Positions 1 through 8,257 of a stretch of DNA of 35,547 bases are shown in pieces. The first letter of the stretch is position 1. Each line of letters begins with the position of its first letter. Below the pieces are notes generated by a model. The model did not search any database. It worked only from the letters and a program-made list of their open reading frames with translations, and was not told the DNA's origin. The translations under genes were made by a program, and so were the position numbers. Source of the stretch: Cyanobacteria bacterium UBA2855 (GTDB lineage Bacteria; Cyanobacteriota; Vampirovibrionia; Gastranaerophilales; Gastranaerophilaceae); assembly GCA_002350725.1 (NCBI GenBank), contig DEFJ01000020.1, positions 44,815 through 80,361 on the forward strand, in the 5' to 3' direction.

Positions 1-12
1 AAATAAAATTAT

Positions 13-89
13 CGGAATGTAGCGCAGCTTGGTAGCGCACCGTGTTCGGGTCGCGGGGGTCGCAGGTTCAAATCCTGTCATTCCGACCA
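13..89 (+). tRNA. tRNA-Pro, anticodon CGG
   Basis: A complete cloverleaf can be folded. The acceptor stem CGGAATG pairs with CATTCCG. The D arm contains GCGC..GCGC, the anticodon stem CCGTG pairs with CGCGG, and the T arm is CAGGTTCAAATCCTG. The seven-base loop TTCGGGT gives anticodon CGG, reading the proline codon CCG, with the G37 usual for tRNA-Pro. The first pair is C1-G72, typical of bacterial tRNA-Pro, and the 3' CCA (87-89) is encoded. CCG is a rare type of codon in an AT-rich genome, so this is probably a minor isoacceptor. Confidence 0.95.
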
Positions 90-94
90 TTTAG

Positions 95-125
95 AAAAGC
101 AGAAGGTAATAGACTTTCTGCTTTT
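95..125. terminator. Bidirectional hairpin between tRNA-Pro and cca
   Basis: AAAAGCAGAAGGT (95-107) pairs with ACTTTCTGCTTTT (113-125) around a five-base loop. This is a 13-pair stem with one G-U pair, followed by a T-rich stretch on the plus strand. The arm ends in the stop codon of the minus-strand cca gene, so the same hairpin can end both converging transcripts. Confidence 0.75.
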
Positions 126-1546
126 TATTTATAATTTTTTACAAATTTTATAGCTTCGTCTTTTGTGTTGACATCCCCATCCAGTTGCGCTTCATGCAAG
201 GCCGAGAGAATATTACCCAGCTTTGGAGATTGTTTAATTTTTAGAATTCCCATTACTTCGTTTCCGTCAAGTAGTTTTGGCAACGGTTCAAGTTCATTAA
301 TTTTGTCGAAATAGAAATTCAGTAATTTATTAAGGTTTGCAATATTTTTCTCGACCATTTCATCGGATACAGCTTCGCCTCTGGCAGATAGTCTGTCTGC
401 CATTGCAAGAATTATGTTGTCAATTACATTGTCTTCCATTTTTCGAAGATATCTCATCATGGCTTTTTCATTCACTTCAGGGTCAGACATAAGCGCAGAC
501 GGATAAATATGGTTTTTAATCATTGTTGAGACGTATTCAATTTGTTTGTTTGAGCAGGATAAATATTTTAGAATTTTCTTGCTCATTTTCGAGCCGACAT
601 CGTCATGCTTTAAAAATCTGTGTCGTCCGGTTTCTTTTTCAATAGTCCAAGTAGAAAATTTACCTATATCGTGAAGAAATGCGGCAAGTTTTAGATGTGC
701 AAGTCTTGAAAATCCTCCAAAATCGCATTTATTAAGGTGGTCTTTTACTCTGTCATCAGCTTCATTGTATAAAAGTTGTACCTGATTGACTGTTTCAATG
801 CTGTGTTCTAAAAGTCCAAGGTGGTGGTGTGTGTTTGGCGGAATTTGTTTTAATTCTTTTACGACAGGAAATATTTCTTCAAGCAACCAAGTTTTATTCA
901 TATTTGTCAGAGCTGTTGCCGTGTATTCCCCATTAAACAGTTTCATTAATTCGTAGAGAATTCTTTCTCTTGCGGGTTTAGCGATTAAGTCAGTATATTT
1001 ACATATAATATGAATTAAATCTCCGCTTAGTTTGAAGTCTGTTGCAGCTTGAAAACGATACACTCTAAGGAGTCTTAGCGGGTCATCTACGAAGTTTATT
1101 TCTTCAATATAATTCAGAGTGCCGGTTTTTATGTCTGAAATTCCCCCGAACATGTCAGTTACAAAGCCTGAATGAATTTCTACGGCAATTGCATTGATTG
1201 TCAAATCCCTGCGCATCAAATCTCTTTCCAAAGAGCCTTCAATCGGATTTGTAACGTCAATCATATAAGGGTTATGAATATCTTCGGAGTTTTTTAATAC
1301 AAGGCGGTATATGTTGTTTATCTCATCTAAGGGTACAAGAGTAGCATCAAACAGGTTAAGCAAATCTTCCGCAAAATTCTTTGCGTTAATGCCTTCAACA
1401 ATAATGTCCCTATCAGAGGACTCTTTATTCATAATAAAATCGCGAACAGTACCTCCGACGATGTATATTTTATTGTTGGGAAAGGCTTTTGCTATTTTTG
1501 ATAAAATATTATCAGTTTTAATTTTTTCTTGTACAGTTGTATTCAT
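125..1546 (-). CDS. cca: CCA tRNA nucleotidyltransferase / poly(A) polymerase family with HD domain
   Basis: This class II nucleotidyltransferase adds or repairs the 3' CCA of tRNAs in the cytoplasm. The N-terminal head shows GGTVRD (31-36) and the metal-binding pair D45-x-D47. RRDLTINA lies at 113-120 and DDPLRLLRVYRF at 155-166. A C-terminal HD phosphohydrolase domain carries H293-D294 in LHDIGK, as in the bacterial HD-containing branch. The length of 473 residues fits. The start overlaps the end of rsmE by 29 bases, so the two are probably co-transcribed and coupled. Some bacteria split CCA and A addition between two enzymes of this family, and the sequence alone does not say which specificity this one has. 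Confidence 0.9.
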   Translation of the reverse strand: MNTTVQEKIKTDNILSKIAKAFPNNKIYIVGGTVRDFIMNKESSDRDIIVEGINAKNFAEDLLNLFDATLVPLDEINNIYRLVLKNSEDIHNPYMIDVTNPIEGSLERDLMRRDLTINAIAVEIHSGFVTDMFGGISDIKTGTLNYIEEINFVDDPLRLLRVYRFQAATDFKLSGDLIHIICKYTDLIAKPARERILYELMKLFNGEYTATALTNMNKTWLLEEIFPVVKELKQIPPNTHHHLGLLEHSIETVNQVQLLYNEADDRVKDHLNKCDFGGFSRLAHLKLAAFLHDIGKFSTWTIEKETGRHRFLKHDDVGSKMSKKILKYLSCSNKQIEYVSTMIKNHIYPSALMSDPEVNEKAMMRYLRKMEDNVIDNIILAMADRLSARGEAVSDEMVEKNIANLNKLLNFYFDKINELEPLPKLLDGNEVMGILKIKQSPKLGNILSALHEAQLDGDVNTKDEAIKFVKNYK

Positions 1547-2270
1547 ATATGATGTTACCTATTGCTGTAATAACAGCTGTTTCTGCTTTTAGTATCAAAT
1601 CACCAAGAGTTAGCATCGGTAGATTTTTGTTTTCAAAATATTCAAATTCTCTCCTTGAAAAACCGCCCTCAGGTCCTATTATAATAAGAACTTTTGAACA
1701 GTCGTCAAATATATTTTTATGTTCTTCTACAAAATTTCTAAAAGTTTTTTTTGCTAATCTCTCGCAAAAAGTAATGATGTAATCAAACTTTCCATTTTCA
1801 ACCAATTCTTCAATAGAAGTCAAAGAAAAACATTTTGGGATGAATGCTCGTTCACATTGTTTTGACGCTTCATACATTATTCTTTGCCATTTTTCAATTT
1901 TGTTAGAGATTAGATTTTTATTTAAAGCACAGTTGTCGGTGTATATTGGATAAATCCCGTAAACACCAAGTTCGGTAGCCTTTTCGACAATTGTGTTTTG
2001 AGCATCACTTCTTAGGGGTGATTGCGCAAGGTATAGTTCAAAATTTAATTTGCGATTAGATTTCCAAGACTCGAAAATATTTGCAGTTATATTTTTTTTA
2101 TCAATTTCAATAATTTTTGCAAGGTATTGAATTTGATTTTCGTCAATCAGGAGAATGTCTTCGCCAACTTTTGTGCGAAGAGATTTTGCAATGTGCCTGA
2201 AATTATCCTCGTCGTTGATAACGATAGAGTTATTTGAGATATTTTCTGACTTAATGAAAAAATGCGGCAT
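1518..2270 (-). CDS. rsmE: 16S rRNA (uracil-1498-N3) methyltransferase RsmE
   Basis: RsmE is a SPOUT-fold, S-adenosylmethionine-dependent enzyme that methylates U1498 in the decoding region of 16S rRNA. The trefoil-knot signatures are present: GPEGGFS at 199-205 followed by E208, and LGDLILKAETA at 222-232. The N-terminal PUA-like part begins MPHFFI, as is common in the family, and the length (250 aa) is normal. A good ribosome site, AGGAG six bases before ATG, supports the start. It is the first gene of a two-gene unit with cca. A minus-strand extended -10 element lies a few bases upstream. Confidence 0.92.
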   Translation of the reverse strand: MPHFFIKSENISNNSIVINDEDNFRHIAKSLRTKVGEDILLIDENQIQYLAKIIEIDKKNITANIFESWKSNRKLNFELYLAQSPLRSDAQNTIVEKATELGVYGIYPIYTDNCALNKNLISNKIEKWQRIMYEASKQCERAFIPKCFSLTSIEELVENGKFDYIITFCERLAKKTFRNFVEEHKNIFDDCSKVLIIIGPEGGFSRREFEYFENKNLPMLTLGDLILKAETAVITAIGNIIYEYNCTRKN

Positions 2271-2289
2271 CTCTTTCTCCTATATTTTT

Positions 2290-2298
2290 ATTATATCA
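2290..2298 (-). promoter_or_regulatory. Extended -10 promoter element for rsmE-cca
   Basis: On the minus strand this reads TGATATAAT, an extended -10 (TG-n-TATAAT) placed so that transcription would start about 10-13 bases upstream of the rsmE ATG. I see no good -35 box, which is usual when an extended -10 is present. Confidence 0.5.
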
Positions 2299-2525
2299 TA
2301 AAGCATGGTTTTTAATTTAAAACTCTAAAATTATTGATGTATATGAGTATTTTTCATATAAATCAGCAAATTTTTAACAAAAATTTACAAAAATTTTTTA
2401 TGTAAAATTTTTAAATTCTGCAAAATATTGATTAAAAATTGGTACAGAATTTCCAAATTTTTAAAATTTTTTGTTCAAAAATGGTATTTTTTAAAAAACA
2501 TTCAAAAAATCGTCTTAATAAATCC

Positions 2526-2542
2526 TTTACAATTAGTGTAAA
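2526..2542. promoter_or_regulatory. Operator-like dyad TTTACA-N5-TGTAAA
   Basis: This is a perfect six-base inverted repeat with a five-base spacer, centred about 60 bases upstream of the -10 box of the gene at 2624. Position and symmetry suit a dimeric activator or repressor. A related dyad with the same spacing lies upstream of glnA (35300-35322). The protein that binds is unknown. Confidence 0.35.
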
Positions 2543-2587
2543 AATGTCAATTTTTTAAATTCAGGACTTTTAATATACATGTAGTGT

Positions 2588-2596
2588 TGTTATAAT
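2588..2596 (+). promoter_or_regulatory. Extended -10 promoter for the membrane-paralog pair
   Basis: TGTTATAAT is a full-consensus extended -10 box. Transcription would start near 2603, leaving a leader of about 20 bases before the ATG at 2624. No clear -35 or Shine-Dalgarno sequence is visible. Confidence 0.55.
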
Positions 2597-2623
2597 AGAC
2601 AATGTTGAAACAAAAACAAAGAT

Positions 2624-4417
2624 ATGATTACAAAAGTTAGTGTAGAAAAAGCAGACAAAAAACAATACACCCCGACAGTCATTAGGGATAAAAAGGCAAA
2701 CAAGAGCACCCCATCTTTTAAGGGATTTGCGGGCTTGGAAGCGTTAGGTAATCTCGCTATAAAGGGAATGCAAAGGTGTGAAGCCGAACCTATGGTGAAT
2801 GTCACAGTATTGGACTTGTTAACGGCAATCGGACCAAGAACGGTTGTCGAAACGGTTGCTGCTTCAAAAGTTACTGACGATGACGGTAATCCTGTATATG
2901 ATGAAAACGGTAAGCAAAAACGTAAATTTAACTTTTTAGCAGGCTTTGAGGCTCTTAGACGTGAAAGTTCCGGATTGTTTATTAACTGCTTATTACCGGG
3001 GGTTTTTGTTATTGGTGCCGCTAAGCTTTTAAATAACCCTATAATGGGGAATAAATCAAATCTTGTTAAAAACTGGTCTGATAATGAAACTTTGAAAACC
3101 ATAAACGAATACTATAACGGTAAGGGTGCAGATAAGTATTCTGAAATGCTCAAAAAAATGTTTATGGATTTAAAAGGTGCAGATGGCGATATTATCGATA
3201 AGTCTTTTGCAGAAATTTATAATTCTACTCCTGAAAATAAAGCAGAATTTGATAAAATATTTGAAAATTTAGGAAAACTTGCAGAAGCTGAAAAACTTGA
3301 TAAGGATGCGTTGAAGGCCGCTGTAAACAGCTTAATTGAAAAGACAAAGATTTCTGAAAATATCAAGTTTACAACAAACAATCCAAAAAATTCATATTTT
3401 GGAAACAGTTTAGAATCTTTGATGAAGAATACAGTTGAGGTTCTTCATGATGCAAAGAATGCAGGTATTGAATCAAGCGAAGACTTTGCTAAATATATAG
3501 AAAAAGCTAAAAAACTCGTTAAGTGGAAGAGCCTTGGAGGATTAGCCGTAATATTGCCTCTTGCTATTTCTGCTCAACCTATAAACAGATGGATTACGCA
3601 TAAAACTGCAGGCGGCAGAAAGGGTGCTCCTATATATAATGATGAAGAAGAACGCGTATTATCAAAAGAAGATAAACAAAAACTTTTGAAACAAAAATTT
3701 ATATCAATTGGTTCAATGTTAGGTTTATCTTTATTATCTATGATGAAGATGCCGACGATGCAAATGCTTGAATTTAAAAAATTCTTCCCATCAATGGATC
3801 AGGCAAGAATTGTATCAACCGCTACTTTTGCAAGCAGAATGGGCGCATCTGAGGATTTCAATGACCTAAGAGAGTCTACAATAAGAGATTTGGCAACTTT
3901 TGCAAGTTTCTATTTTTTAGGTGATTATGCAGCAAAGGGAATTGCAACGGCTATAGAAAAATATAACCCTGATATAAAATTAACAAACAAATTGACTCCA
4001 TTGAAAGAAAACGCTAACTTATTAGAAAAATTCTGGCATTGGACAAAACATACAACACTAAAATCAACGGACGAATTGACATCGAAGAAAGCCGCAAACT
4101 TGCGTTCAGTATGTCAATTAGGGAACTTGACGTTCTCATTGATAGCTTTGGGTGCGTTCATTCCGTTGTATAACCGAATCCAAACGAAGAAGAAAGAGCA
4201 GGCAAGAAAAGCAAGACTTGCCCACGAAGCTGCATTAGCGGCAGGTTCAAATCAATCAGTAAAACAGACGCCGAGTTCCTCCGGCGGCAAGGGCGCATCA
4301 ATGAAGGGCGCCGCCGCAGGTACGTCACAGCCTTCGACGCAAGCGTCCGATAACTGGTTTGGTATGAACCTCATTGACAAGAAATCAACCGCTTTTGGAG
4401 CATTTTTTAATTCGTAA
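2624..4417 (+). CDS. Multi-pass membrane protein of unknown family, SFKG motif (paralog A)
   Basis: I do not recognise this 597-residue protein. A polar N-terminal tail ends in S31-F-K-G-F. Predicted hydrophobic segments lie near 115-137, 303-320, 360-375, 422-440 and 497-515, separated by a charged helical region (about 150-300). It is a clear paralog of the next gene. Shared landmarks are LRRESSG (111-117), N154-ETL, AQPIN (317-321), MPTMQ (376-380), DLRES (414-418) and a last hydrophobic segment ending near LYNRI before a Lys/Ala-rich tail. Residues 540-576 are a Ser/Gly/Ala-rich low-complexity tail encoded by unusually G+C-rich DNA (54 of 80 bases in 4268-4347). The start lacks an obvious ribosome site, but the next Met is residue 49, beyond the motif. 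A membrane location is inferred and the function is unknown. Confidence 0.85.
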   Translation: MITKVSVEKADKKQYTPTVIRDKKANKSTPSFKGFAGLEALGNLAIKGMQRCEAEPMVNVTVLDLLTAIGPRTVVETVAASKVTDDDGNPVYDENGKQKRKFNFLAGFEALRRESSGLFINCLLPGVFVIGAAKLLNNPIMGNKSNLVKNWSDNETLKTINEYYNGKGADKYSEMLKKMFMDLKGADGDIIDKSFAEIYNSTPENKAEFDKIFENLGKLAEAEKLDKDALKAAVNSLIEKTKISENIKFTTNNPKNSYFGNSLESLMKNTVEVLHDAKNAGIESSEDFAKYIEKAKKLVKWKSLGGLAVILPLAISAQPINRWITHKTAGGRKGAPIYNDEEERVLSKEDKQKLLKQKFISIGSMLGLSLLSMMKMPTMQMLEFKKFFPSMDQARIVSTATFASRMGASEDFNDLRESTIRDLATFASFYFLGDYAAKGIATAIEKYNPDIKLTNKLTPLKENANLLEKFWHWTKHTTLKSTDELTSKKAANLRSVCQLGNLTFSLIALGAFIPLYNRIQTKKKEQARKARLAHEAALAAGSNQSVKQTPSSSGGKGASMKGAAAGTSQPSTQASDNWFGMNLIDKKSTAFGAFFNS

Positions 4418-4431
4418 AGGAAAGATAAATT

Positions 4432-6342
4432 ATGGCAGTACAACAAATAACCCCAAAAATTGAACAAAACAAACAACAACTAAAAATAGTAAATAAACAC
4501 CCTGAAATAAAAGCAGGAAATTCTTCTGTGCAAAACGTATCCTTTGGTAATTTAGGTACGGCACTGTATGCAGTACCGGCTGTGTTTTTAAGATTTCTAG
4601 ATACAAATCAGGCTTGGGGCGCAAACCTTGTAGATTTAGGTTCTATGGTAATTCCAAGAACAGCTTATGATATGAAAAACAGAGGTATTCCAACAGGTAT
4701 GGAAACCTTGCGAAGAGAATCGACAGGTACTGCTAATCACGCATCTGTCGGTGTCTACGGTACCGTATTGGGTGCGGCTCTTGCTTTAGGCTTAAATAAT
4801 ACATATGGTGTTAAGGCTCATAAGATTTTTGCAAATAATGAGACATTAAATATCTTGGGTGAGAAATGGCATACGGCCGTTCATTCTACGGAAGCTGACC
4901 CTCTTAAATCTTATTTGAATGATGTTGTATCAAATATTAAAGTTTATAACCCAACAGCAACTGATAATGTCAGCGGTTTGGTTGATATAAATAAAGATAC
5001 TCAAGAAAAAGTTGTTGAAAGACTTTATAATTTAATAAAAGATGATAAAGCAAAAGAAACTATAAAATCTGAAGATGTCGATTATATCAAACGCCTTATA
5101 ACAGCTGCAACAGGCGGAGAGAAGAGTGTTGTTTTAAATGGTGAAAAAGCTGTTGCTGATAATACTTTAACAACTTTAATTGAAAATATCCACAATGTTA
5201 CAAAGGCATTTAATAAAGAAAAAGTTTTGAAAAGCTTTACCGATAGTGCTGATTTAAAAGATGTTGAAGTCTTAAAAGGTTTGAAGTCTTTGAATATCAA
5301 ACGTTCAGTTGCCGGTCTGGGCATGGCTGCAGCTATTGGTATGTCTGTTCAGCCTATCAACATGTATTTGACAAAGAAAAAGACAGGTATTGATGGTTTC
5401 CCTGGCGTTCCGGGCAGAAAGAAAGATAAATCTACAGAATTTAATATTTTAAAATCTATAATGGCTGTCGTATTTGCGGCAGGTGCTATTTCTACAATTA
5501 TGATTGGAGATAAAAAGTCTGCGGCAAAAGAACTAAGCAAAGCTAGCCAAAGTGTAGGAGAAAAGCTGAAAGACTTTGGTAACAGATTCTTATCAAAAAT
5601 CCAGTTTAAAGGTATGATGCCAACCATTAACCAGCTTAAATTTGTTTATGGTATGACAATTATGTCAAGATTTATGTGCGCAAGAGATAAGGATGAACTT
5701 AGAGAATCTGCCGTAAAAGATTCATTAGGCTTCTTAAATCTGCTTGTATTGGGAGCTCTTGTTACTAAGGGTGCAACAAGATTGATAAATAAGGATTTAA
5801 TTAATCTTCAAAAAGATGCCGGTAAGGGCTTTATTAACTGGATGAAATCTTCTTCTGTTAAATCCAGAGATGAAGTCTTACTTGAGGCTCTTGGCAAAAA
5901 CGGTATTGATGTAGTAAAAGACGGTAAAGCTTTATCTTACGGTAAATTACTAAAAGAAATCAAGAATTTACCGGAGGCAGAAAGAAAAGATATTTGGAAG
6001 AAATTAGCAAGTCTTGATATTGCTCAGCTTATTGGTTATGCATATTCCGGTATATTCCTCGGTTACTACTTACCGAAAATAAATGCAAGTATGTCTGCAG
6101 CTAATGAGGAAAAACGTATTGCAAAAGTCGCAAAGGCTGAAGGTAAAACTGTAGAACAAGTTAAAGCTGAAATGGCAGAAGAAATGAAAAAACTTGAAGA
6201 ACAAATGGCAGCAAGAGAAGCTGCTAAAAAGAATAAAAAGGGTAAAGTTCAGAATGTTGAAAAACCCGTGACTTCTCAACCCCAGGCAAGCAATGTTCTA
6301 AACTCTCAAATTAATTCGTTTAAATCTGCTCATATTGAGTAG
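4432..6342 (+). CDS. Multi-pass membrane protein of unknown family, SFGN motif (paralog B)
   Basis: This 636-residue protein follows its paralog by 14 bases and has a good ribosome site (AAGGAAAG at 4417-4424), so the pair is one transcript. Its Gln/Lys-rich N-terminus leads into V36-S-F-G-N. Aligned landmarks with paralog A are VDLGSMVIPRT (67-77) against LDLLTAIGPRT, LRREST (93-98), NNETLNIL (135-142), VQPIN (306-310), MPTINQLKF (396-404) and ELRES (422-426). Hydrophobic stretches sit near 101-121, 293-310, 340-358, 431-447 and 531-547. The C-terminal tail (555-605) is a Lys/Glu/Ala-rich helix, probably coiled coil. I can name no domain. The pairing suggests two subunits of one membrane complex, which is inference. 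Confidence 0.85.
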   Translation: MAVQQITPKIEQNKQQLKIVNKHPEIKAGNSSVQNVSFGNLGTALYAVPAVFLRFLDTNQAWGANLVDLGSMVIPRTAYDMKNRGIPTGMETLRRESTGTANHASVGVYGTVLGAALALGLNNTYGVKAHKIFANNETLNILGEKWHTAVHSTEADPLKSYLNDVVSNIKVYNPTATDNVSGLVDINKDTQEKVVERLYNLIKDDKAKETIKSEDVDYIKRLITAATGGEKSVVLNGEKAVADNTLTTLIENIHNVTKAFNKEKVLKSFTDSADLKDVEVLKGLKSLNIKRSVAGLGMAAAIGMSVQPINMYLTKKKTGIDGFPGVPGRKKDKSTEFNILKSIMAVVFAAGAISTIMIGDKKSAAKELSKASQSVGEKLKDFGNRFLSKIQFKGMMPTINQLKFVYGMTIMSRFMCARDKDELRESAVKDSLGFLNLLVLGALVTKGATRLINKDLINLQKDAGKGFINWMKSSSVKSRDEVLLEALGKNGIDVVKDGKALSYGKLLKEIKNLPEAERKDIWKKLASLDIAQLIGYAYSGIFLGYYLPKINASMSAANEEKRIAKVAKAEGKTVEQVKAEMAEEMKKLEEQMAAREAAKKNKKGKVQNVEKPVTSQPQASNVLNSQINSFKSAHIE

Positions 6343-6358
6343 TCTTATTTCAATAATT

Positions 6359-6410
6359 AAAGCAATTGGAACTCACGTTAAAGTTATTACCGTAGAGTTC
6401 TAATTGTTTT
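6359..6410. terminator. Bidirectional terminator between convergent genes
   Basis: AAAGCAATTGGAACTC (6359-6374) pairs with GAGTTCTAATTGTTTT (6395-6410), giving 16 pairs including two G-U, around a 20-base loop. It lies just after the stop of the gene at 4432 and overlaps the stop of the minus-strand protease gene, so it can serve both. Confidence 0.75.
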
Positions 6411-7752
6411 GAGTAATTCTAGGAACCCAAAAAGGTTTTGTTTTTGCGTTTTTAGCGTGTTCGATGTTTCCGATTAATTCTTCAATTTCATCAGTTTTTC
6501 GAATTTGTTTAGCTTGATTTGCATATCCTAATGCAGAATCAGGTTTGTTATTGTTTAAATACATCGCAGCGATATTATAAAGAATTGTATATCTGTCGTT
6601 TTCTGAAGTAGCTAAGTTATAAGCTTTTTGAAAAGCTTCAAGAGCTTTTGTTGTATTCCCCATATCATCATAGGCTATACCTAAATCCATATAGCCTCCC
6701 GGAAGATTTGGCGCTTGAGCAATATATTCCTTGGCTTCTTTAACTTTTCTTGCTCCTATCGTTTTTAGGTTACCAAGAATAACCGGAGCATATAATAATT
6801 TCTTTTCATTAATGTCACTAAGTGGAGTATTAGTGATTGTTGGCATAATGTTATATAAAAGCTTAAGGGTGCTTACGTCTTTTGGTGAAATATACTGAAA
6901 GTCACTTCTGTATTGGATAAATGTAGGGATAGCATGTGTTTGGTTTGACATATACATCAAATCATCAGTGCTGTAGCTGTGTCCCATAATGCCAAGCGCA
7001 TGCCCGATTTCGTGTAGTACGGTGTTGTATAACTCTTTATCTGAAAAGAAAGAGCCTGTTGCATCTTTATCGTATACTGTAATAATCATTTGTTTTAATA
7101 TTCTGTTTTTTATAATAGGTTCCGTGTGTGCAACAATGTATTTACATCCGGTTTCCGTACATCCTGATTCCGGAGATGGTTTGAAATTGATAATTATATC
7201 AGCTTTGGCAGGGTTATTAATAAATGAAAAAGCAATAAAACCTGAAGCTCCAGCCCATTGCCCGAAAGCTTTGGTTATTTGGTCGTTATAGTATTCAGGA
7301 TAATTAGGGTTTGTGCTAAAGTCTGCGTATACTTTTAATGGGAACGTTTTTGTATTCCATCTGATGATGTCTGATCCAAGGGGTGCTTGCTCAATATAGT
7401 TTGTTCCGTACGTTTGCATCGCATTGTTGCGCCATACATTTACTTGAATCCCTGCAAATACATGTGCGCTATCTTTTTTCCCGTCATTTGAAAATTCAAA
7501 CATTTCTTGTTGAATTTTCATTGAAGGCATAAATTTAGCAAGTGTTTGAACATAGTAATATCTGTAATCTGTATTTGTTTTGTTTAGCATCCTTGCATAC
7601 GAAAATTGCTTGTATGCATTGGCATAGTCTTTTTTATTAAAGGCTTTAACTCCAAGTTTAAAAAATATTGATGGCAGCGCAATCCAGCTGACTACTAATC
7701 CAAAAAGAATTATTGAAAGTAATATTATTCTAATCGGTATTATCTTTCTCAT
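6400..7752 (-). CDS. Membrane-anchored metzincin (matrixin-like) metalloprotease with TPR repeats
   Basis: The N-terminus has one hydrophobic segment (about 5-28), acting as a signal anchor or uncleaved signal. A short TPR-like region (32-65) follows. The catalytic domain carries the full metzincin zinc site H247-EIGHALGIMGH-258 with a likely Met-turn at DLMYM (264-268). At least two TPR units follow (about 352-385 and 388-420). The fold predicts a zinc peptidase facing the cell exterior or periplasm, and its substrate is unknown. The start overlaps scpB by 23 bases, with AAGGAG ten bases upstream, so it is the fourth gene of the smc-scpA-scpB transcript. No known role links metzincins to condensin, so it may simply share the promoter. 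Confidence 0.8.
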   Translation of the reverse strand: MRKIIPIRIILLSIILFGLVVSWIALPSIFFKLGVKAFNKKDYANAYKQFSYARMLNKTNTDYRYYYVQTLAKFMPSMKIQQEMFEFSNDGKKDSAHVFAGIQVNVWRNNAMQTYGTNYIEQAPLGSDIIRWNTKTFPLKVYADFSTNPNYPEYYNDQITKAFGQWAGASGFIAFSFINNPAKADIIINFKPSPESGCTETGCKYIVAHTEPIIKNRILKQMIITVYDKDATGSFFSDKELYNTVLHEIGHALGIMGHSYSTDDLMYMSNQTHAIPTFIQYRSDFQYISPKDVSTLKLLYNIMPTITNTPLSDINEKKLLYAPVILGNLKTIGARKVKEAKEYIAQAPNLPGGYMDLGIAYDDMGNTTKALEAFQKAYNLATSENDRYTILYNIAAMYLNNNKPDSALGYANQAKQIRKTDEIEELIGNIEHAKNAKTKPFWVPRITQNN

Positions 7753-8257
7753 TATCTTTGAACTCCTTATCGTTTTCCAATAATTTTTCCAAAGATCTTG
7801 TATCCCCTTTTATTTTGAAGTATTCATAAAACTTTGGTGTCGGTTTTAAATTGAAACTTCTTCCGTTTTTATCTTTGGTGCGGCTAATTAAGCCTTTGTC
7901 CAACAATTCTTGAATGTGTTCGTATGCTGTTGAACCTCTTAATTCTTTTAATTCTGTTTGTCGTATTGTTTTTTTGAGAGCAATGACCGCTAATGTTTTC
8001 AACACAGCAGGCTTCAACTCAACAGGACAAAGTTTTTCTACAATATCCATGTGTTCTTCTTTGACTTGAAGGATATAACCGTTTTCATCGTCAATTTCCA
8101 AAGCCCCGGGACGTGCAGAGTAGTCCATAATTAATTCTAGCATGGCTTCTTCTGTTTTTTCCACCTCTTCTTCCAAAATTTCTGCAATTTCTTTTATGGA
8201 AAGAGCCTGAGCCGTTGTAAACAGGACAGCCTCAATTCTAGCCTTCAACTGTTCCAT
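7730..8257 (-). CDS. scpB: Segregation and condensation protein B
   Basis: ScpB is a dimer of winged-helix domains that binds the ScpA kleisin and completes the SMC condensin complex on the nucleoid. The sequence opens with the typical first helix (MEQLKARIEAVLF). It contains PVELKPAVLKTLAVIAL and the second winged-helix signature IRQTELKELRGSTAYEHIQ, followed by LLDKGLISR. At 175 residues it has the usual length, with an acidic tail. It overlaps scpA by 20 bases upstream and the protease gene by 23 bases downstream, implying translational coupling. Confidence 0.92.
   Translation of the reverse strand: MEQLKARIEAVLFTTAQALSIKEIAEILEEEVEKTEEAMLELIMDYSARPGALEIDDENGYILQVKEEHMDIVEKLCPVELKPAVLKTLAVIALKKTIRQTELKELRGSTAYEHIQELLDKGLISRTKDKNGRSFNLKPTPKFYEYFKIKGDTRSLEKLLENDKEFKDNEKDNTD

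Larger units (their letters stand above)
2271..2623. other. AT-rich intergenic region between divergent genes
   Basis: The 353 bases hold no plausible gene. The region is extremely A+T-rich, with repeated runs of the type AAATTTTT. Besides the two promoters it contains several perfect dyads: TATATGA/TCATATA (2340-2360), AATTTTT/AAAAATT (2369-2385) and TTTACA/TGTAAA (2526-2542). It looks like a curved or protein-bound regulatory segment serving the plus-strand membrane-protein pair. Confidence 0.5.

Noticed and set aside
4252..4624. Minus-strand frames over the end of the first membrane paralog and the start of the second
   Set aside because: They overlap two well-supported plus-strand genes, lack ribosome sites and look like reverse-complement artefacts.
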